In this document: piece after piece, positions 35,851-48,310 of the stretch
Layout: each line of letters opens with the position of its first letter
Position numbering within the stretch: position 1 is the stretch's first letter
Notes under the pieces: model-generated
What the model was told of the DNA's origin: nothing
Seen by the model: only the letters and a program-made list of their open reading frames with translations
Databases searched by the model: none
Assembly: GCA_003586115.2 (NCBI GenBank)
Contig: QVOM02000034.1
Span: forward strand, 13,672,401-13,736,400
Direction of reading: 5' to 3'
Length of the DNA stretch: 64,000 nucleotides
Source of the DNA: Salvator merianae
Lineage: Eukaryota; Chordata; Lepidosauria; Squamata; Teiidae
Position numbers and translations under genes: made by a program

Positions 35851-36728
35851 AGGCCTTTCTGCACTTATTGTAGTCCTCTGCAGGGCCTCTTCCATATGCA
35901 TGTTAGTGCAAATTACAGAGACCCCACCCCCTGCTAGTATGCTCTGTTTGCACCAGATGGAGTGTGATCCAGATCAGGAGGCTCCTGATCTGGATCACCA
36001 GTGGAATTGATTAAACAGGTGCACTAACATGTGGCGATCTGGGTCAGAAGGTGCACACCTCCATGTTCCAGCAAAAAAGGGCCTTTTCACACTTTCCACC
36101 TTCGAATGTGTGGATCCAAAGATTCTAAAGTGGAACAGTCCCTGCAGTGCAGCAGCTGTTCTGCGAGGGCTAGAACAATCTGGAAATTGGCTTCCAGCAT
36201 TTGCAGTGTGAATGCTTGGCCACTTGCCAATACAGCAGCTATGGAAATGTCTGGCCACTATCATGACAACTGGGGACATGGTGCATGACTGTGCAGCCAC
36301 AGCCACACCATGCAGTGGCACAGCACACAGCATTTGCACCAGGAAGTAGGTGCGAACGCTGCTCCCAGTACAGCTGTGGACTACAGTTTTGTTGTCCACA
36401 TCTAATAGTGATTGGGAGCATCTTCAGATGCTCCTGATCACTCAGGCCTCCATGAAATGCAGACACACTGTGCTAGTGAGCATTTGATTGCTCACTAGCA
36501 CTAAAGTGTGAAAGGCCCAATGTGTACTTATAAAATGGGTCCCTTGGAGGCTCCAAGTCCATGAAGCTCATGTGAACTTTGGAGACACTGCAGCATCTAG
36601 GTTAGAACAGCCAGTGCTGTGCAGATGGTGTCGTTCTGGTCCAAGCCTTGCCAGGATCTGGACCAGATGTCATCGCTTGATCCAGACCCACTAAGCAGCA
36701 TCACGGCAGACAAGTGCAGAATGGCCCC
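35851..36728. mobile_element. family C copy C7, split by A6
   Basis: Left AGGCCTTTCTGCACTTATT at 35851, right ACAAGTGCAGAATGGCCCC at 36728. The host stops at ccatgttccagc and resumes at 36519 with 'aaaatgggtcccttggagg'. Copy C9 reads through this point without an insertion. Confidence 0.78.
36079..36518 (+). mobile_element. family A copy A6 inside C7
   Basis: GGGCCTTTTCACACTTTCC to CTAAAGTGTGAAAGGCCC, both ends near-perfect. 440 bp, the best-preserved A copy. Block 'caccaggaagtaggtgcg' as in A1. Confidence 0.9.
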
Positions 36729-36791
36729 AAATGGATGTTCCTAGACTGTCCCCTTAGGAATATGTGCCTTCTTGACTCTCCAAAGTGATGT

Positions 36792-36834
<43 letters not shown>

Positions 36835-37944
36835 TATTTCTACCACCAGTTTTCTGCATTGAAAAAGCGTGAAGGGTATGCAGTAGCCATATATTCTTTT
36901 GGTGGCTCTTTTCATAAACTGCAGGACTAGCATGCAATGTCCATATTACACCTAGGTGGCCATTGTACTCTTCTACAAGGGTGGTGATGGGATGAGCCAA
37001 AGTTCTGGCTGGAGGTTTTGGTTTGACCTTGAACTGTGTTCTGGTCTGCAATGGACCAAAGGTAGCTTCCAACAGGAGTCTTGCTCCATCCTTGCCCCTC
37101 CCAACAAACTGCTGCTACATCCTACACATAATGCCTAATTGTGAGTAATGTTCCTAGACTGGGGATTTTCTCATTCCAAAGAAATTCATCAAGGTAAAGG
37201 AGAGGAAGTTGGAATCGCTGCAAAAGATGCCATTAACTATAGCTGCAGTTGCCTACCCAGAGAAGAAGGGTTGGCAGCAGGTTCCTCTGAACATTAGTAG
37301 TCTCTCCTGGAGTTCTCAGTAAGTGATGTTACAACTGGGAAGAGTTGGTAATTTGTGCAGATAAAAGAGGACAGCAGTGAACGTGCAGGCTAAAATTAAT
37401 TTAACACAGAAAGAATACATATGCATTGCCTTTTATTGTTCACACCCAAATGGAAGGTGCTAAGATTTAATTGTGCCTAATTGCAGCACTGTGTTTGTGG
37501 TGCTTTGGTAGAAGTTACATGGCAGTAATGTATTCAAAGGATTATTAAATTGGAATTACTTAGGGACACACATCTTTGACAGAGATGATTTAGAAATGGT
37601 TTCATTTCCTCAACCATAGTGAGAATACTTTTGCAATTCTCTCTCACTCCTCATTATTAGTCTGAATAAAATAAAAGACTGTGATTTCACTATCTCCCAT
37701 TGCCCAAGTGATTCAAATTCTGTTTAAAAAGAGATGAAGAGATGAGCAAGGGTTAGATAAATAGATCAAAATGCTCCACGAAAAAGAAAATTATCTATAT
37801 CTTAGCTATGGTAAGAGCTGCATGGGGACTTTATGGTGGTGTGTGAGACTGGTGTGACTCTTCACATACCCAGACCCATTGCACACTCAGTGCACCATAA
37901 GTGCTCCTATAGCACTATAGTAGCAGAGCAGTAGAAGTACCTCT
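36729..37944. other. (CA)n at 36796-36831, then unique sequence
   Basis: After the microsatellite no repeat is recognised. 37385-37640 is AT-rich with dense homeobox, POU and SOX-like strings and is discussed as a possible conserved element. Confidence 0.5.
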
Positions 37945-38480
37945 TTAGCACATAAGAACCTCAGAGGAGCCCTGTTGGATCAGGCCATGGCACATCTAGT
38001 CCAGCATTCTGCTTCACACAATGGTCTATCAATTGCTTCTGGGCATTCTCATGCGGAATAAAAAGGCAAAACCTTCACCTGGGACCAGTCACACCTTAGT
38101 TTTAATCCAGATTCGGTCCACTTTCAGACCAAGAGAACACATCAGCAAAGTAATAAGATGTTTCCTTTCAGCATTATCTAAATCAGAAAATCCGCCTTTG
38201 GGTTAGATGATGTGAAAAGAAAATGATTAGTCACCTTGCTGATGTGTCATTTAAATCCAAAAGTGGACTGAAGCTGGATTAAAATTTAGGTGTGACTAGG
38301 CCCCTGCTCTTGACTCCCTGCAAATGGGTTTTACAGGCATCCTTCCCAGCTTTCCAACCTGGAGGCAGTACCTAGGCATCCATTCTGGTAGCCATTGATA
38401 TACCTGACCTCCATGAATGAACCCTTTTTTAAAGTTTAACTCTTTCTACAGCTTTATAAGCACTTTGTAGTACTTCTTTT
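37945..38480 (-). mobile_element. CR1-like 3' fragment, split by E3
   Basis: Starts cataagaacctcagaggagc, breaks at aaaaccttcacct (38080), resumes ctgctcttgactccctgc. The unbroken copy at 1244-1690 reads cttcacctgctcttgac across the same point. Confidence 0.85.
38081..38303. mobile_element. family E MITE, copy E3, inside CR1
   Basis: GGGACCAGTCACACCTTAG to AATTTAGGTGTGACTAGGCC. 223 bp like E1. A CCT or CT at the left edge is repeated at the right edge, compatible with a 2-3 bp target duplication. Confidence 0.9.
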
Positions 38481-38591
38481 CTTACCACATAATATAGATT
38501 GTTTTTCTGAATGCAAAAAATAGCTAACTTCCACAGCCGTTTCCCATGTTCAGGAAAGCATGCCCAGCAGGATACATCAATGCCAGAGGAA

Positions 38592-39250
38592 GGGCCTGTT
38601 CGCACTGAGGCAGGCAGAACGTTCTAATTAGCATGCTTCAGGCCGGTGCAGATGACGAGAGGTTCCGCACATTCGCACTCGTTGGCAGTAGACCATACCT
38701 GAAGCTAGCCGGCTGCCGCGTTAGTGCGAATGCTTCAGCACCAGGTCCGTACCTGCTCCTTTTCCGGTTCCTGGACATTCCTCCCTCCGATGCTCGCCAT
38801 TGGCGGAGCGCTCTTTCCTAGCGGCATCATTTCCGCGGCCACGCTCCGAAGCTGCGGAGCCGACTTCGCATCTGGCAATAGGCGGAAGGGGCTGGATTAC
38901 GAAGCCGTTGCGAAGATGGCAGAAACCGGACGCAGCTTCGTCCTTGCATACGAAGTACGCTCCAAAGCAGGCGGGAGTCTTCGTAGCGAGGAACGGCGCA
39001 TGTGGAAACCGACTACATCCGCTGATGTCAGAGCGACAGACAGGAAACGAAAGACGAGGGGAGTGCGAAAGCACTGTCCCTGATCTTCGCTTGATCGTGC
39101 AAGTAATTACTTGTCTTGCCTTACCCAACATCAGGTATGAATCGGGGGAGGTTGGGCTCGGATCGGGTGAGGCGCACACCCGCGGCAATGCGAAGCGTCC
39201 ATTCCAGTGAGCGGCCAAGAACGGTCTACCACTGTAGTGCGAACAGACCT
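38592..39250. mobile_element. family D copy D4, CpG-rich and longest (659 bp)
   Basis: Left GGGCCTGTTCGCACTGAGG, right TGTAGTGCGAACAGACCT. D markers are aattagcatgcttcaggcc and tcgcactcgttggcag. Many CpG sites remain (for example gcgaatgc, ttccgcggccacgc), unlike D1-D3 where they have become TG or CA. Open frames of up to 165 codons on both strands are side effects of CG-rich sequence; none resembles a transposase. Confidence 0.9.
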
Positions 39251-41544
39251 GAAGAGTGTTTCCTGGCTGTGATGTTCTTATGGCCAGGAGCAGTGGCGTC
39301 TGTGAAAATAGTTCAATAGTTCAATAAAATAGCCTAGGTGGAATCCATTAACTCTTTGACTTCAAACCTTAATTTAGCTCCAAATACATGTATTTATGTG
39401 TAGAAGGTTCCAGGAAAGAGTTAACTTGCTCTAAAAGAATTAACAAAATGTGAAGCTTTTTTTAAAAAAAAAGTTTGATTGCAAGAGGATGCTGCCTGCT
39501 GATCTAATAATCTGTGCAGCCAGCAAGTCTGAAAAGAAATGAGCACCTGTCTCAAAATTGACTTTTTAAAAAACTATCAATCAAGCTAATAAGGTGCTTG
39601 ACCCCTAGATGGACAAAATAAAGAATAGGTTTCTTGCCTGAGGGCCTCAAATAAGCATTAAAGCACAGCAAAAATTCCCAAAATCCCTGTGCTGTTAAAA
39701 ATGCATTAACTTCTATTAGAGAGTAGATTTCCACCTGGAAAGATTTATTTTCCCCTGGAGATGGAAACTTGTATCCTAAAAAGTTGATTTTTGCAGAGTT
39801 AGGTCCAGGGTTTTTTCTTGCCATGTCTTAAAATTATAGGACTGTGATTAAACAACACTGAATGATCTCTTGATTCTGGTCATTGACCGTACAAATAAAT
39901 TCATTCATTCATTCACTGAATGATCAGGTTTCATTGACTAGAAATCTGTCCCTAAAATATGAATAATGATTAAGTTGACCATTGTATAGTTCTCTCCACA
40001 TGGAAAAAAGGAACAGTATTTTTGAAAGATGATAAAAGTTTTTTTCCCCTCAAAGGAGAACTTTCATATATATATTTGCAGGTTTTAGGGGGATAGAAGT
40101 ACAACATTACTTAAAGCAAAGTTTTGAGGCTAGAAAGGTAACACATTGACTGAATTCTTAGTAATTTATTACATCTTGGGGGAAAAAGTACTGACACCCT
40201 TGTAATTGCATCTCATCAAACTTTATCACCAAGTTCGAAAAAGGATATATGTTAATTAAAGTAGGATTGCACTACATAATTGAGTGAGATATGAAGAATG
40301 GCCTTTTCTTTTTTTAAATTCCAGGAGGAGCAGCTTTGCAGAAAATCATATTCAAAAACAAGACAAAATTAATGGGGTTTTAAAATAGAGCTGAAAAGAT
40401 TTTTGTGAAAAATACCCTAAGCAGATCTTCAAATCTGCCAGCAAAAATCTAATTTTGTATTTCTCTAATATAAATCATTCATATGCATATATATCCAAAT
40501 ATATGAACACATACACCCTACCTTTTTGAGGCTGAGCAAATGTGAAACTGTAGACCTTACTTTAATATTAAATGCAGTACAATCAGTTACTTTAAAAACT
40601 GCAAAAAATTAACATGCTAGGGATGATGTAGTAATATTTCTGTCTATCACAAATAAGGTGCTATCTGACTTTCATCACATCTCTATTAGGGATCTGCCAA
40701 GTTTTCCAGTTTTGATTTTCAGGCTATAAATCTCTGTTTCAAGGTGCACACGTTTCCCCCAAGTGATTTTAGTGCCAGACACACTTTCTCTGTGACAGTG
40801 CTTCCTGTGACTTCAGTGCTTTCATTCTGGCTGTACCACACTGTGTCTTGTTTGAAGAACTCTTCCAAAAACAGCAGCTATTTGATTACCTTGAGTTGCA
40901 TACTGTTTCCATAATCATTGTGTAGTTTGCATAAGACATCTCAGAATTATAGAATACATACCTGGGAAGGGGCTTTAGAGGTCATCTAGTCCTGCCCACT
41001 ATTCAGTGCTGAAAACTGCAAAACCATTCACAATAGGGGATGTTCCAACATCACTTCAAAACTCCAGTGGGGGAAAATCCACTCCCATCTGAGGCAGAGC
41101 ACACCAGTGCTTAACACTTCCTATAGCTAGCACATCCCCCCTAACACTTCATCCCGGTCCTGACCAGAACAAACTGGCCCATTTACTTTCAAACGACCTT
41201 GTGTTCAAACCGGACCTCAGGTTTTGTGAAAGGAAATGGGAGTTTCAGAAGCAACAGAGCAAAAGCATAGGCAGCTAAGCCCAACTGAAGTTATGCCATT
41301 GACCACTTAACGGTGTTCATATATTTGATGTCCTCATTTTTCTCAGATGCTGTAGGTGTTTATGGGCTTCTATTCCTCATAACAGTGGTCGGTTTCCCTG
41401 ACTTTCTGATTTCAGGATCAGGCACAAAAATGGCCCTTGAGTCTTGGAAGTAAATGGAAAACTGGATAACATAAGAATCTGTTTATTTACAAGCACTGCT
41501 GTCACACTGCACACACTGAGGCTTTATGAGTATCACTGAGTCAT
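39251..41544. other. mostly unique sequence; CR1 3' remnant at about 40943-41120
   Basis: 40943-41120 (agaattatagaatacatacc, then 'tagaggtcatctagtcctgccc') is a CR1 3' end in minus orientation. The rest is AT-rich and unassigned, with no open frame over 90 codons. Confidence 0.5.
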
Positions 41545-41707
41545 GGTTGGTTCCTGGTTGACTGCATGGGTACCTCTGTGCAATTTTGTCACCAGAGATG
41601 CAGAAGTGGTTTGCTATTGCCTACTTCTGGGGAGAGGCTGAGGCTGAAACAGATGACCCTCTGCTTTCCAGGACATTTGCTCCACCACTGAGCTACAGCC
41701 ACTCCCT
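41545..41707 (-). mobile_element. tRNA-derived SINE, second copy
   Basis: Minus strand starts agggagtggctgtagctcag and is colinear with the SINE at 6545-6776, including 'cagaagtggtttgctattgc' against 'ataccattgcttac'. Confidence 0.7.
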
Positions 41708-42012
41708 ATGGTGGGATATAATCAATTAAAACATATAAAACCATATGTAATGTCACCACTTTGAATATATGAGGCAAAGAAGTAAAGTTGAAATTCAAAT
41801 TGAGCTTTCCAGATGACTCATTCAGGCAACAGATCTAGGAGCACACAATGAACTGGATATGGTTGCTACATGATGACACCAGAGATCACCAGTGAAATTG
41901 ACAGAATGCTAGAGGAAGGTAGAAAAAGGTAAGTAAGCATGATACAGAAAGTTATTAAAGAGAATTTTTTTTCTTTTTCTCATTACTGATTTTTTTTAAA
42001 AAAAGAATGAGC

Positions 42013-42038
42013 TTTATTTTATTTTATTTTATTTTATT
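42013..42038. repeat. (TTTTA)n short microsatellite
   Basis: Five TTTTA units. Confidence 0.9.
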
Positions 42039-42254
42039 CATTGGTTAGACTTTCATCCTGTGGTTTTCATGTGGTTTACAAGTTAAGAACAGAAACAACA
42101 ATAAATGAAAAACCGAAACCTGAATTAACCACAGTCACCCTATTAAACATTTACAAAGGCATGGATGAAGAAATACTTTTTAAAAGATTTATTTTTGAAT
42201 GAGATGTTTTAGAAAAGGCGTGTTGTCTCCGTAAATTGGTGCTTGGGAGCAGCA

Positions 42255-43785
42255 GAAGAATGAGTGAAATTCAGTTCACACAAGATGGAAGTGCTCTTTT
42301 TGGTGGTTTCCCAAGTCAGGTGAGTGATATGCAACTTGTCCTAGATGTCCTTGTTCCTTCTTAAGGCTTATAGCTTGAGGATACTCAATGATCTAGCTTT
42401 GTCATCAGAGAATTAAAATTCTTCTCTGGCATGTAAATGGTATTTGTCAGCTGCAGATGATACACCAGTTCCATCATTATTTGGATGGAGATTTCTTGGT
42501 CTTCGTTAGTCATGCTCTGAGTAAACTACTGCAATGTGTTAAAGGTGAGGTTTCCTTTAAAAACAGTCCAGAAACTTCAGCTAGACTACAATAGATCCAC
42601 AAGATTGATAACTGGTGTTTTAAGCACACCATGGCAGTTCTCTCTCTCCTTTTTATTAATTTTCTTATTTAACAATACATAAAATCTCTTGTGGTTATAG
42701 TATGTTCCACTTGAGATAATTCCTTTACCCTCCCCCCCTCCCGACTGGGATGCCACTTTTTATATTTATTAATTCCCATATTGGAGATTGCTCTTATTTT
42801 TCCTTCCTTGTACTACTGAGATTTTCATTTTTCTCTCCAAATAAGACTTTACTCTTTTCCAGATAGTCATTGCAGATATTATAATCAAGCGTCCCCTGTA
42901 TTTCCATCTTCTTTCCCTTGTGAAATCAAATAACATTTGTTCCGCTAGATAATTACACCCTTCTTTTAGTTTTCTTTCCTTAGAATATTTCTGATTTTCC
43001 AGTATAACCACCTTTGCTGCCATTAATAATTGTTGGACTGTATAACGATTCTCTTTTTGTACATTTCGATCAAATTTATCCAATAAACATATTTCTTTTG
43101 TCCATAAAGTTCTTGTGTCTAGTATTTATTTCTTTCCCAATCATTTTTCAATACGTCGGTACTCTCCTATAGTTCCATCAGAAATGCATATACGTTTTTT
43201 TTACTGTTACAATTATCCCAACATTCTGAACTAGAATTTGCTAATTGGCAAGACATTCTATACCATTTATTAATAAATTTTATTTTTAATTCTTTAATGC
43301 TTTATGTTTGGTTTTCCTGATCCCTTCAATATATTTCTTCATATCTTGGCATTCCACATCCATATCCACCATGTCAGTTCTCCATCATCCACACTGGTGG
43401 TGCAACACAGCTGTCCCAACATAGCAGAAACAGTGCTTTATTTCATATAACCTTACCTGTAACAAAAGCTATGCTGTATGATTTGCTACCAAATTAAATA
43501 AAATAGATGACTACAAGGAAAAGGGCCTTTTCAGTGTTGGCATCCAGGTTATGGAGCAGGCACCCAAGATATGTCCATTTGGTGCCAAAGTTGCATGTCT
43601 TTAGGGACCAGGTGAAGGCCTTAATATTCATCCAGGCTTTTAAAGGAAATACAGCATGAGCATATGCTTTAATCTGTGGGTTTCTGTTTCCAGCCATTAT
43701 TTTTGTTTTATGTCTAATATACTTTGATATATGTGTGATTTGTAAGCTGCCCAGACTTCAGGTAAGTAAATAAAAATATATGTCA
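42255..43785 (+). mobile_element. L2 LINE fragment, split by an L1
   Basis: Decayed + strand phrases follow the L2 C-terminal order: a KTEVL-like start near 42280, a 'SRLDYCN'-like stretch near 42505-42540, an 'NAARLITG'-like stretch near 42585-42615, then after the L1 a 'FSV.A..LW' region at 43520 and the 3' end at 43740-43785 (taagctgcccagacttcagg, then aaataaaaa). No intact frame. Confidence 0.75.
42643..43366 (-). mobile_element. 5'-truncated L1 insertion with 16-bp target duplication
   Basis: The minus frame at 43083-42769 has DRNVQKENRYTVQQLLMAAK then FTRERRWKYRGR, the L1 ORF2 C-terminal region. Flanks caccatggcagttctc (42627-42642) and caccatgtcagttctc (43367-43382) match at 15 of 16 bases. 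The left edge lies in a T-rich stretch, as expected of a minus-strand tail. Confidence 0.88.
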
Positions 43786-46700
43786 GGCTTGCATGTTTGG
43801 ACTATGGAATCATAGAGGTGGGACAGTAGCTCACTTGAAAACTTTGCTCTCATGTAGCTGAGCTGGGTCTTTCTCTGCTATCATGCATTAGGATGAGAAA
43901 GAAGCCTAATTTCCAATCTGATCAGTTTTCAGACTTGCCACAGTGACTCAGTCTACTCAAATTTCATTTAAACTTCAGATCACATCCTTTCAGACTCTGT
44001 CTATGCTAGAATCTGCATGAGGACTGTGGTTGGTGTGCTGATTAGAGTGCGCCATGCAACACGCTAAACAAAAGTGCTTTGGGATTAGCACTCTTCTTAA
44101 AGCAGCAGTGGAATGCTGGCATACCTCCTGCCTCTCTCAGCCTTGCAAACATTGCAGCTGGAGAACTTTCATTCCCTGGCTGTGATGTTGGCAGCCTGGA
44201 ATGTTTTTGGAACAGAAAATGGCCCCCAATGTGGGACACTTCTGTCATGTTTGAAATCAAGGCTGTGTAAATTTAGCTCAAGGAATGTGGCACACATAAG
44301 TCACATGAGTGGTAGTAGTGTGGTTGAGGAGCGGGAGTCTGAGTTGTCATAGAACTTACTTGCACACTATCTTTACAATGCTCTAAAAGGTGCTTAGATA
44401 GAATGTGTGCTGCTTGACCCCACACTCATCCAGCACACCCACTCTGCCATGAGTGTGCAGGTATGTACAGACCCTGCATGCTCAAGGCACATTCATGGTC
44501 CTGTCATGATGCCATGTGGATCTTAGTAGTGTTATCAAAGGTTTCAAAGAGATACCTTGATGTGGATGGCCAGGGCACAAAGAATGCCCATGGCCATCTT
44601 TGCCACCACAGTCAAGTGAAGAAGCAGCCCACTCAACAGCCAGGCTTTCTTCCATTGGGACTGATTGCAGGAACATCACTGTGAATAAAAGGAAAAACTG
44701 GACTGAATATGCATAAGTTTTGGTGCGGGTTTACCCATTCCCTTGAGACTTTCTGCAACACTATTTACATTTACTGCATACAATCACTGTTTGACATACC
44801 AAGATTTTGAAGGCTGAAGGTTTAATTTGCCCACTTTGCTGGGCATTTTTGGATACCTTATTTGGGTTGCATGGAATTGGGTGCCATAAGTTATTAACGT
44901 GCTTAGTTTGCCAATTGTTTTGCATTTTTTCCCTCTACATTGTTTTGTCATGGCAAAAGTGAGGTACCTTTACCACGGTAGCAGAACGCAAACGGAAAAA
45001 CGTGGAAAAAGAGCAGTAGCAGCAGCAGTAAAGTCAGACACTAGAGTTGCTTTTAGCTTTCCAGTAGGAAGGCATGTTTACTTAAAGAACAAAAAGACAA
45101 TTCACTCTGGTGTGTACAAAAATGGTAACACAAAACACAGAGTTATGACCAGTCAACAATACAAGGATATGATACACAAATCACATATAACAACATAAAG
45201 CATATAACAGCTAATTAGCCTCTACAAACAAGAAGGCAATAGGCTGGGTGGTGTAGTAAGGAAAGAAGTATAACAACACGTTCATACAATCTCCACTTAA
45301 CTAACCCACAAAACTCTGTAGGAACCCCTGTTCCTAAATATGGCTTGTAGCCAATCAGATTTCTTGTACGTACACCACACACACCCTTAATTGCCTACAC
45401 ACCCATAATTGATCACATAATTAACATCACCTAACATATACTGTTCCACCCTGTGCCACCCTGTACCTTAAAGAGAACTGTGTGATAGCCAAGTTCCAAA
45501 CATAATATGATCCTGTATGGAAAAACAAAACTTAACATGTTTTTGAGTACCACCAGCAGCAAGGGTAGCAGCAACACATGGGCTATTTGCATTCTGCAAA
45601 ACTGACTCAACTCCTACAGTCTGACTGATTCCTCAACTTCAAACAGATTTCAATCCATAAACGTGGCATCTGATCACCCAAGAGGCTGTTTGATAAGACT
45701 GTCTGTTCAAATTTCATCTGCACCTGAATCTTCTCCCTATCTCTAGTTTTATATCAAAGCATGATTTGAATGGGTAAAACCAGTCTTTCAATCACACCAC
45801 TGCCCAATATTTCTAATTTGTAGAGCAGTTCTGAATGCCTGCACATTTAGTAGTATTGGGAAACAACTCCCTTCAATGCCTTTTTAATATCTGTGAGAAA
45901 TGGGATCATTTATTCTGAGAAAGGTTTGCAGCATGATGCGCAAGCAACTTAAATCTGGGATGCAGCTTGACTTGCAAGATCTCTGAAAACGAGAGTTCCT
46001 ATGCTATTTTGAATTGCACACATTCCGTGTTTGCCTAGAAGTCCATTGTGGCCCATCATCTTTTTGCAAGAACTCTTTATGTCCCTCAGACAGTTGGTGC
46101 AGAAGATAAGTTTTCAACAAAAGATACAGCACAGGTAAATAAAATTCTGGTCGAGATGAGACAGAATCTGACGTTCAACAGAAGCTGGAAGAGCATATTT
46201 CTACAATGCCTCCCTGGCACAAAGAGATTTTATTGTCTCAGGCGCATAGCTAAGATGCTATTTATCTATTATCCTTTACTTGCTAACGGAAAAGGATACA
46301 AAGCAAGGTGATAAAATCAGATGCTGTTATATAAGTGATGATGAGAATAAAGAGACAGCTGACCTGACCAGTCAGTTTAACAAAAGCTGTGATCTATGGC
46401 ATTTGATGAAAGCAATCTCTATCTTTGCAATTTGGGGAGGTGTAAATGGGCTGCATTGTTTCCCTTTTGATTCCTTTTTTGCTACCTTCTTGAGCTGAAA
46501 AATAAAATAAAAACAGGGATCACAAATCAAGAGTAAATAATCAAAAGTGTTGCGTTTCAAAAGGACATGAAATAAAAATATTGTTCTTATTTGATAAGAC
46601 ATGCTTCCTTTCGTGTAGGAATGCAGGTTGGAAAAGCCTAGGTTGTCTTGTTGGATATACTAAATGAGGTTTCATTCACACACTGAGTCTGTAAGAGAAG

Positions 46701-46794
46701 CAAGGTAGAACCCACACTTCTGCAGCTTGTTGACGGTTTTAATGATGTGCACGTTATAGTCTTCCTCAGCATTAGGGATGCACCAGCACACCTG
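43786..46794. other. no gene recognised
   Basis: Unique-looking. 44940-45200 has a 99-codon + frame without a domain. 45240-45500 has an LTR-like feel but no TG..CA ends, PBS or poly-purine tract were identified. 46370-46500 resembles non-repetitive conserved DNA but this cannot be judged here. Confidence 0.4.
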
Positions 46795-46989
46795 AAAAAT
46801 GACACTTGTAAACAGGTTAGAGGTGATAGCATGCTGACACTAGTGTTCCCATCCCACTTCTAATCCACACTGAAGACCTTTAAAAGTGCATGCTCTGGCC
46901 TTTAATGTGGAGCAGAGGCACTATTTTCTGGATGCTTCCACCTCTAATCGACTTTTAGGGTACTTTTTTTTTTTAACTATGTAGCCTAT
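46795..46989. mobile_element. family G copy G2
   Basis: tagaggtgatagcatgctg, then actagtgttcccatcccac, then 'tggcctttaatgtgg', then tcgacttttagggtac and a T-run. Parallel to G1. Its right end is cut by H2. Confidence 0.62.
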
Positions 46990-48029
46990 GGCCGCGGTCG
47001 GACATCGTCAATGTAATCCGTATCAGAAGAGTACACGCAGTGAATTCGTCTTCTGGTCGTTCCCACAGTTACAGTTTAACACGGAGTCAATTCGTACTTG
47101 CTCGTTCCCACACTGATATTTCCCGTGCTTGGCAGTACCCTTTCTGCCTCCACCCCTCGTCAAATTCTCCTCCCTATGCAGTCAGCGATTGGCTACAGTT
47201 CCAATGTTCAAACCTTGACGTCACAGGGGCGGGAAACTCCAGCTCCGCTCTCCGTATGTCCCCGTGCTGCTTCAGAACAGGGATTCACTTGGCAGCGTTA
47301 CTAGGCATTCGCCATTTGCTCCTTCTTCTCCCTGCAGCCTCTGTCTACACAAGCAGTCTACACAAGTGAAAACTATGTTCACTTTAAAACTATAAACTTT
47401 AAGCTTTTTAAAGTTCTTTTGAAATGCGCATGAGAGCTCCCCTGCTGATGCACTTTAATGCAACTGCGCAATTTAAAAGTAGCGGGAGAGTTCCATAACA
47501 AAGGGAAAAAGTGAGGAGGGAACGTGGGGGGGCTCTACTATTTTTAACTGTGTGCTGACCAGGCAAAACTCCAAACAGGCGCAGTTTATTTTTTCCTTTA
47601 AAGAGCAGACGGAAGTGGAGAAAGCCTTTAATTTCTTCCTGGCAGGACCGCAGCTTAGCGAAGAAGGAGGACGATTTCTTTTCCTTTGGCAGCGAGGGAA
47701 GGGGGGATAATGGAGGCAGAGGAAACTAATGTGCTTCCTGCCCACCCACAAAGTCTGTCATTGGACGGCACAAAATGGGGATCCCTCCCTCTGCACGCCC
47801 CCCAAAACAGTACGGTCCCTCTCAAATAATCGCTTTCCCCATGCCCACAGCACAAAGTAAAGCGCGCTAGCGATCTGGAACGGCTTGAGAGTTCATTAAA
47901 TCCGAAGACAAAGTAATCCGGATTTCGCCAATTTAATCCATAAAAATTACGGAACGGCAAGATCATGTCGGGACAGCGGGAACTGAAGATGGCCTGTAAA
48001 CTGATTAAATGCCATGTCGGAACGCAGCC
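46990..48029. mobile_element. family H DNA transposon, copy H2, CpG-rich (1,040 bp)
   Basis: Left GGCCGCGGTCGGACATCG, right complement GGCTGCGTTCCGACATGG. TAT lies outside both ends (46987-46989, 48030-48032). Colinear with H1 without the SINE. CpGs are well kept, so it inserted recently or escaped methylation. Minus frames of 92 and 128 codons have no recognised domain. Confidence 0.86.
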
Positions 48030-48104
48030 TATGTCTCTCAAAACCAGCCCTTTGGGAATACAAGTAGAAAAGTGAAGTTGTGTCTATGACCTGCTTGTGA
48101 TAAC

Positions 48105-48310
48105 CTTAAAAGGACCTTTTCAGTGGTGGCCCCCAGACTGTGGAACACTCTTCCCCCTATTTACCCTTGCCTTTGGCTAAAGATACAGCTTTCCCTCCCC
48201 ATCTTCAGGCTACTGCTTTATTGTGTGCCTTTTATGTTCTGTTTTTTATTGTTATAACTTGCCCTGAGACCTTCGAGTGTAGGGGGGGGGATAAAAATGC
48301 AAATAATCAC
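48105..48310 (+). mobile_element. L2 LINE 3' end
   Basis: ggaccttttcagtggtggcc, then gactgtggaacactcttccc, then cttgccctgagaccttcgag and 'ataaaaatgcaaataat'. It matches the 3' part of the L2 at 55873-59105 in opposite orientation. Confidence 0.85.

Noticed and set aside
38721..39218. Overlapping frames of 119-165 codons on both strands
   Set aside because: They lie wholly inside the D4 transposon. CG-rich sequence lacks stop codons; nothing resembles a transposase.
45240..45540. Possible LTR (AT-rich with a CCAAT-like string ccaatcag)
   Set aside because: No paired LTR, no TG...CA ends, no primer-binding site or polypurine tract found.
47655..48041. 128-codon minus frame in H2
   Set aside because: Inside a non-autonomous transposon; the matching frame in H1 is broken and no motif is recognised.
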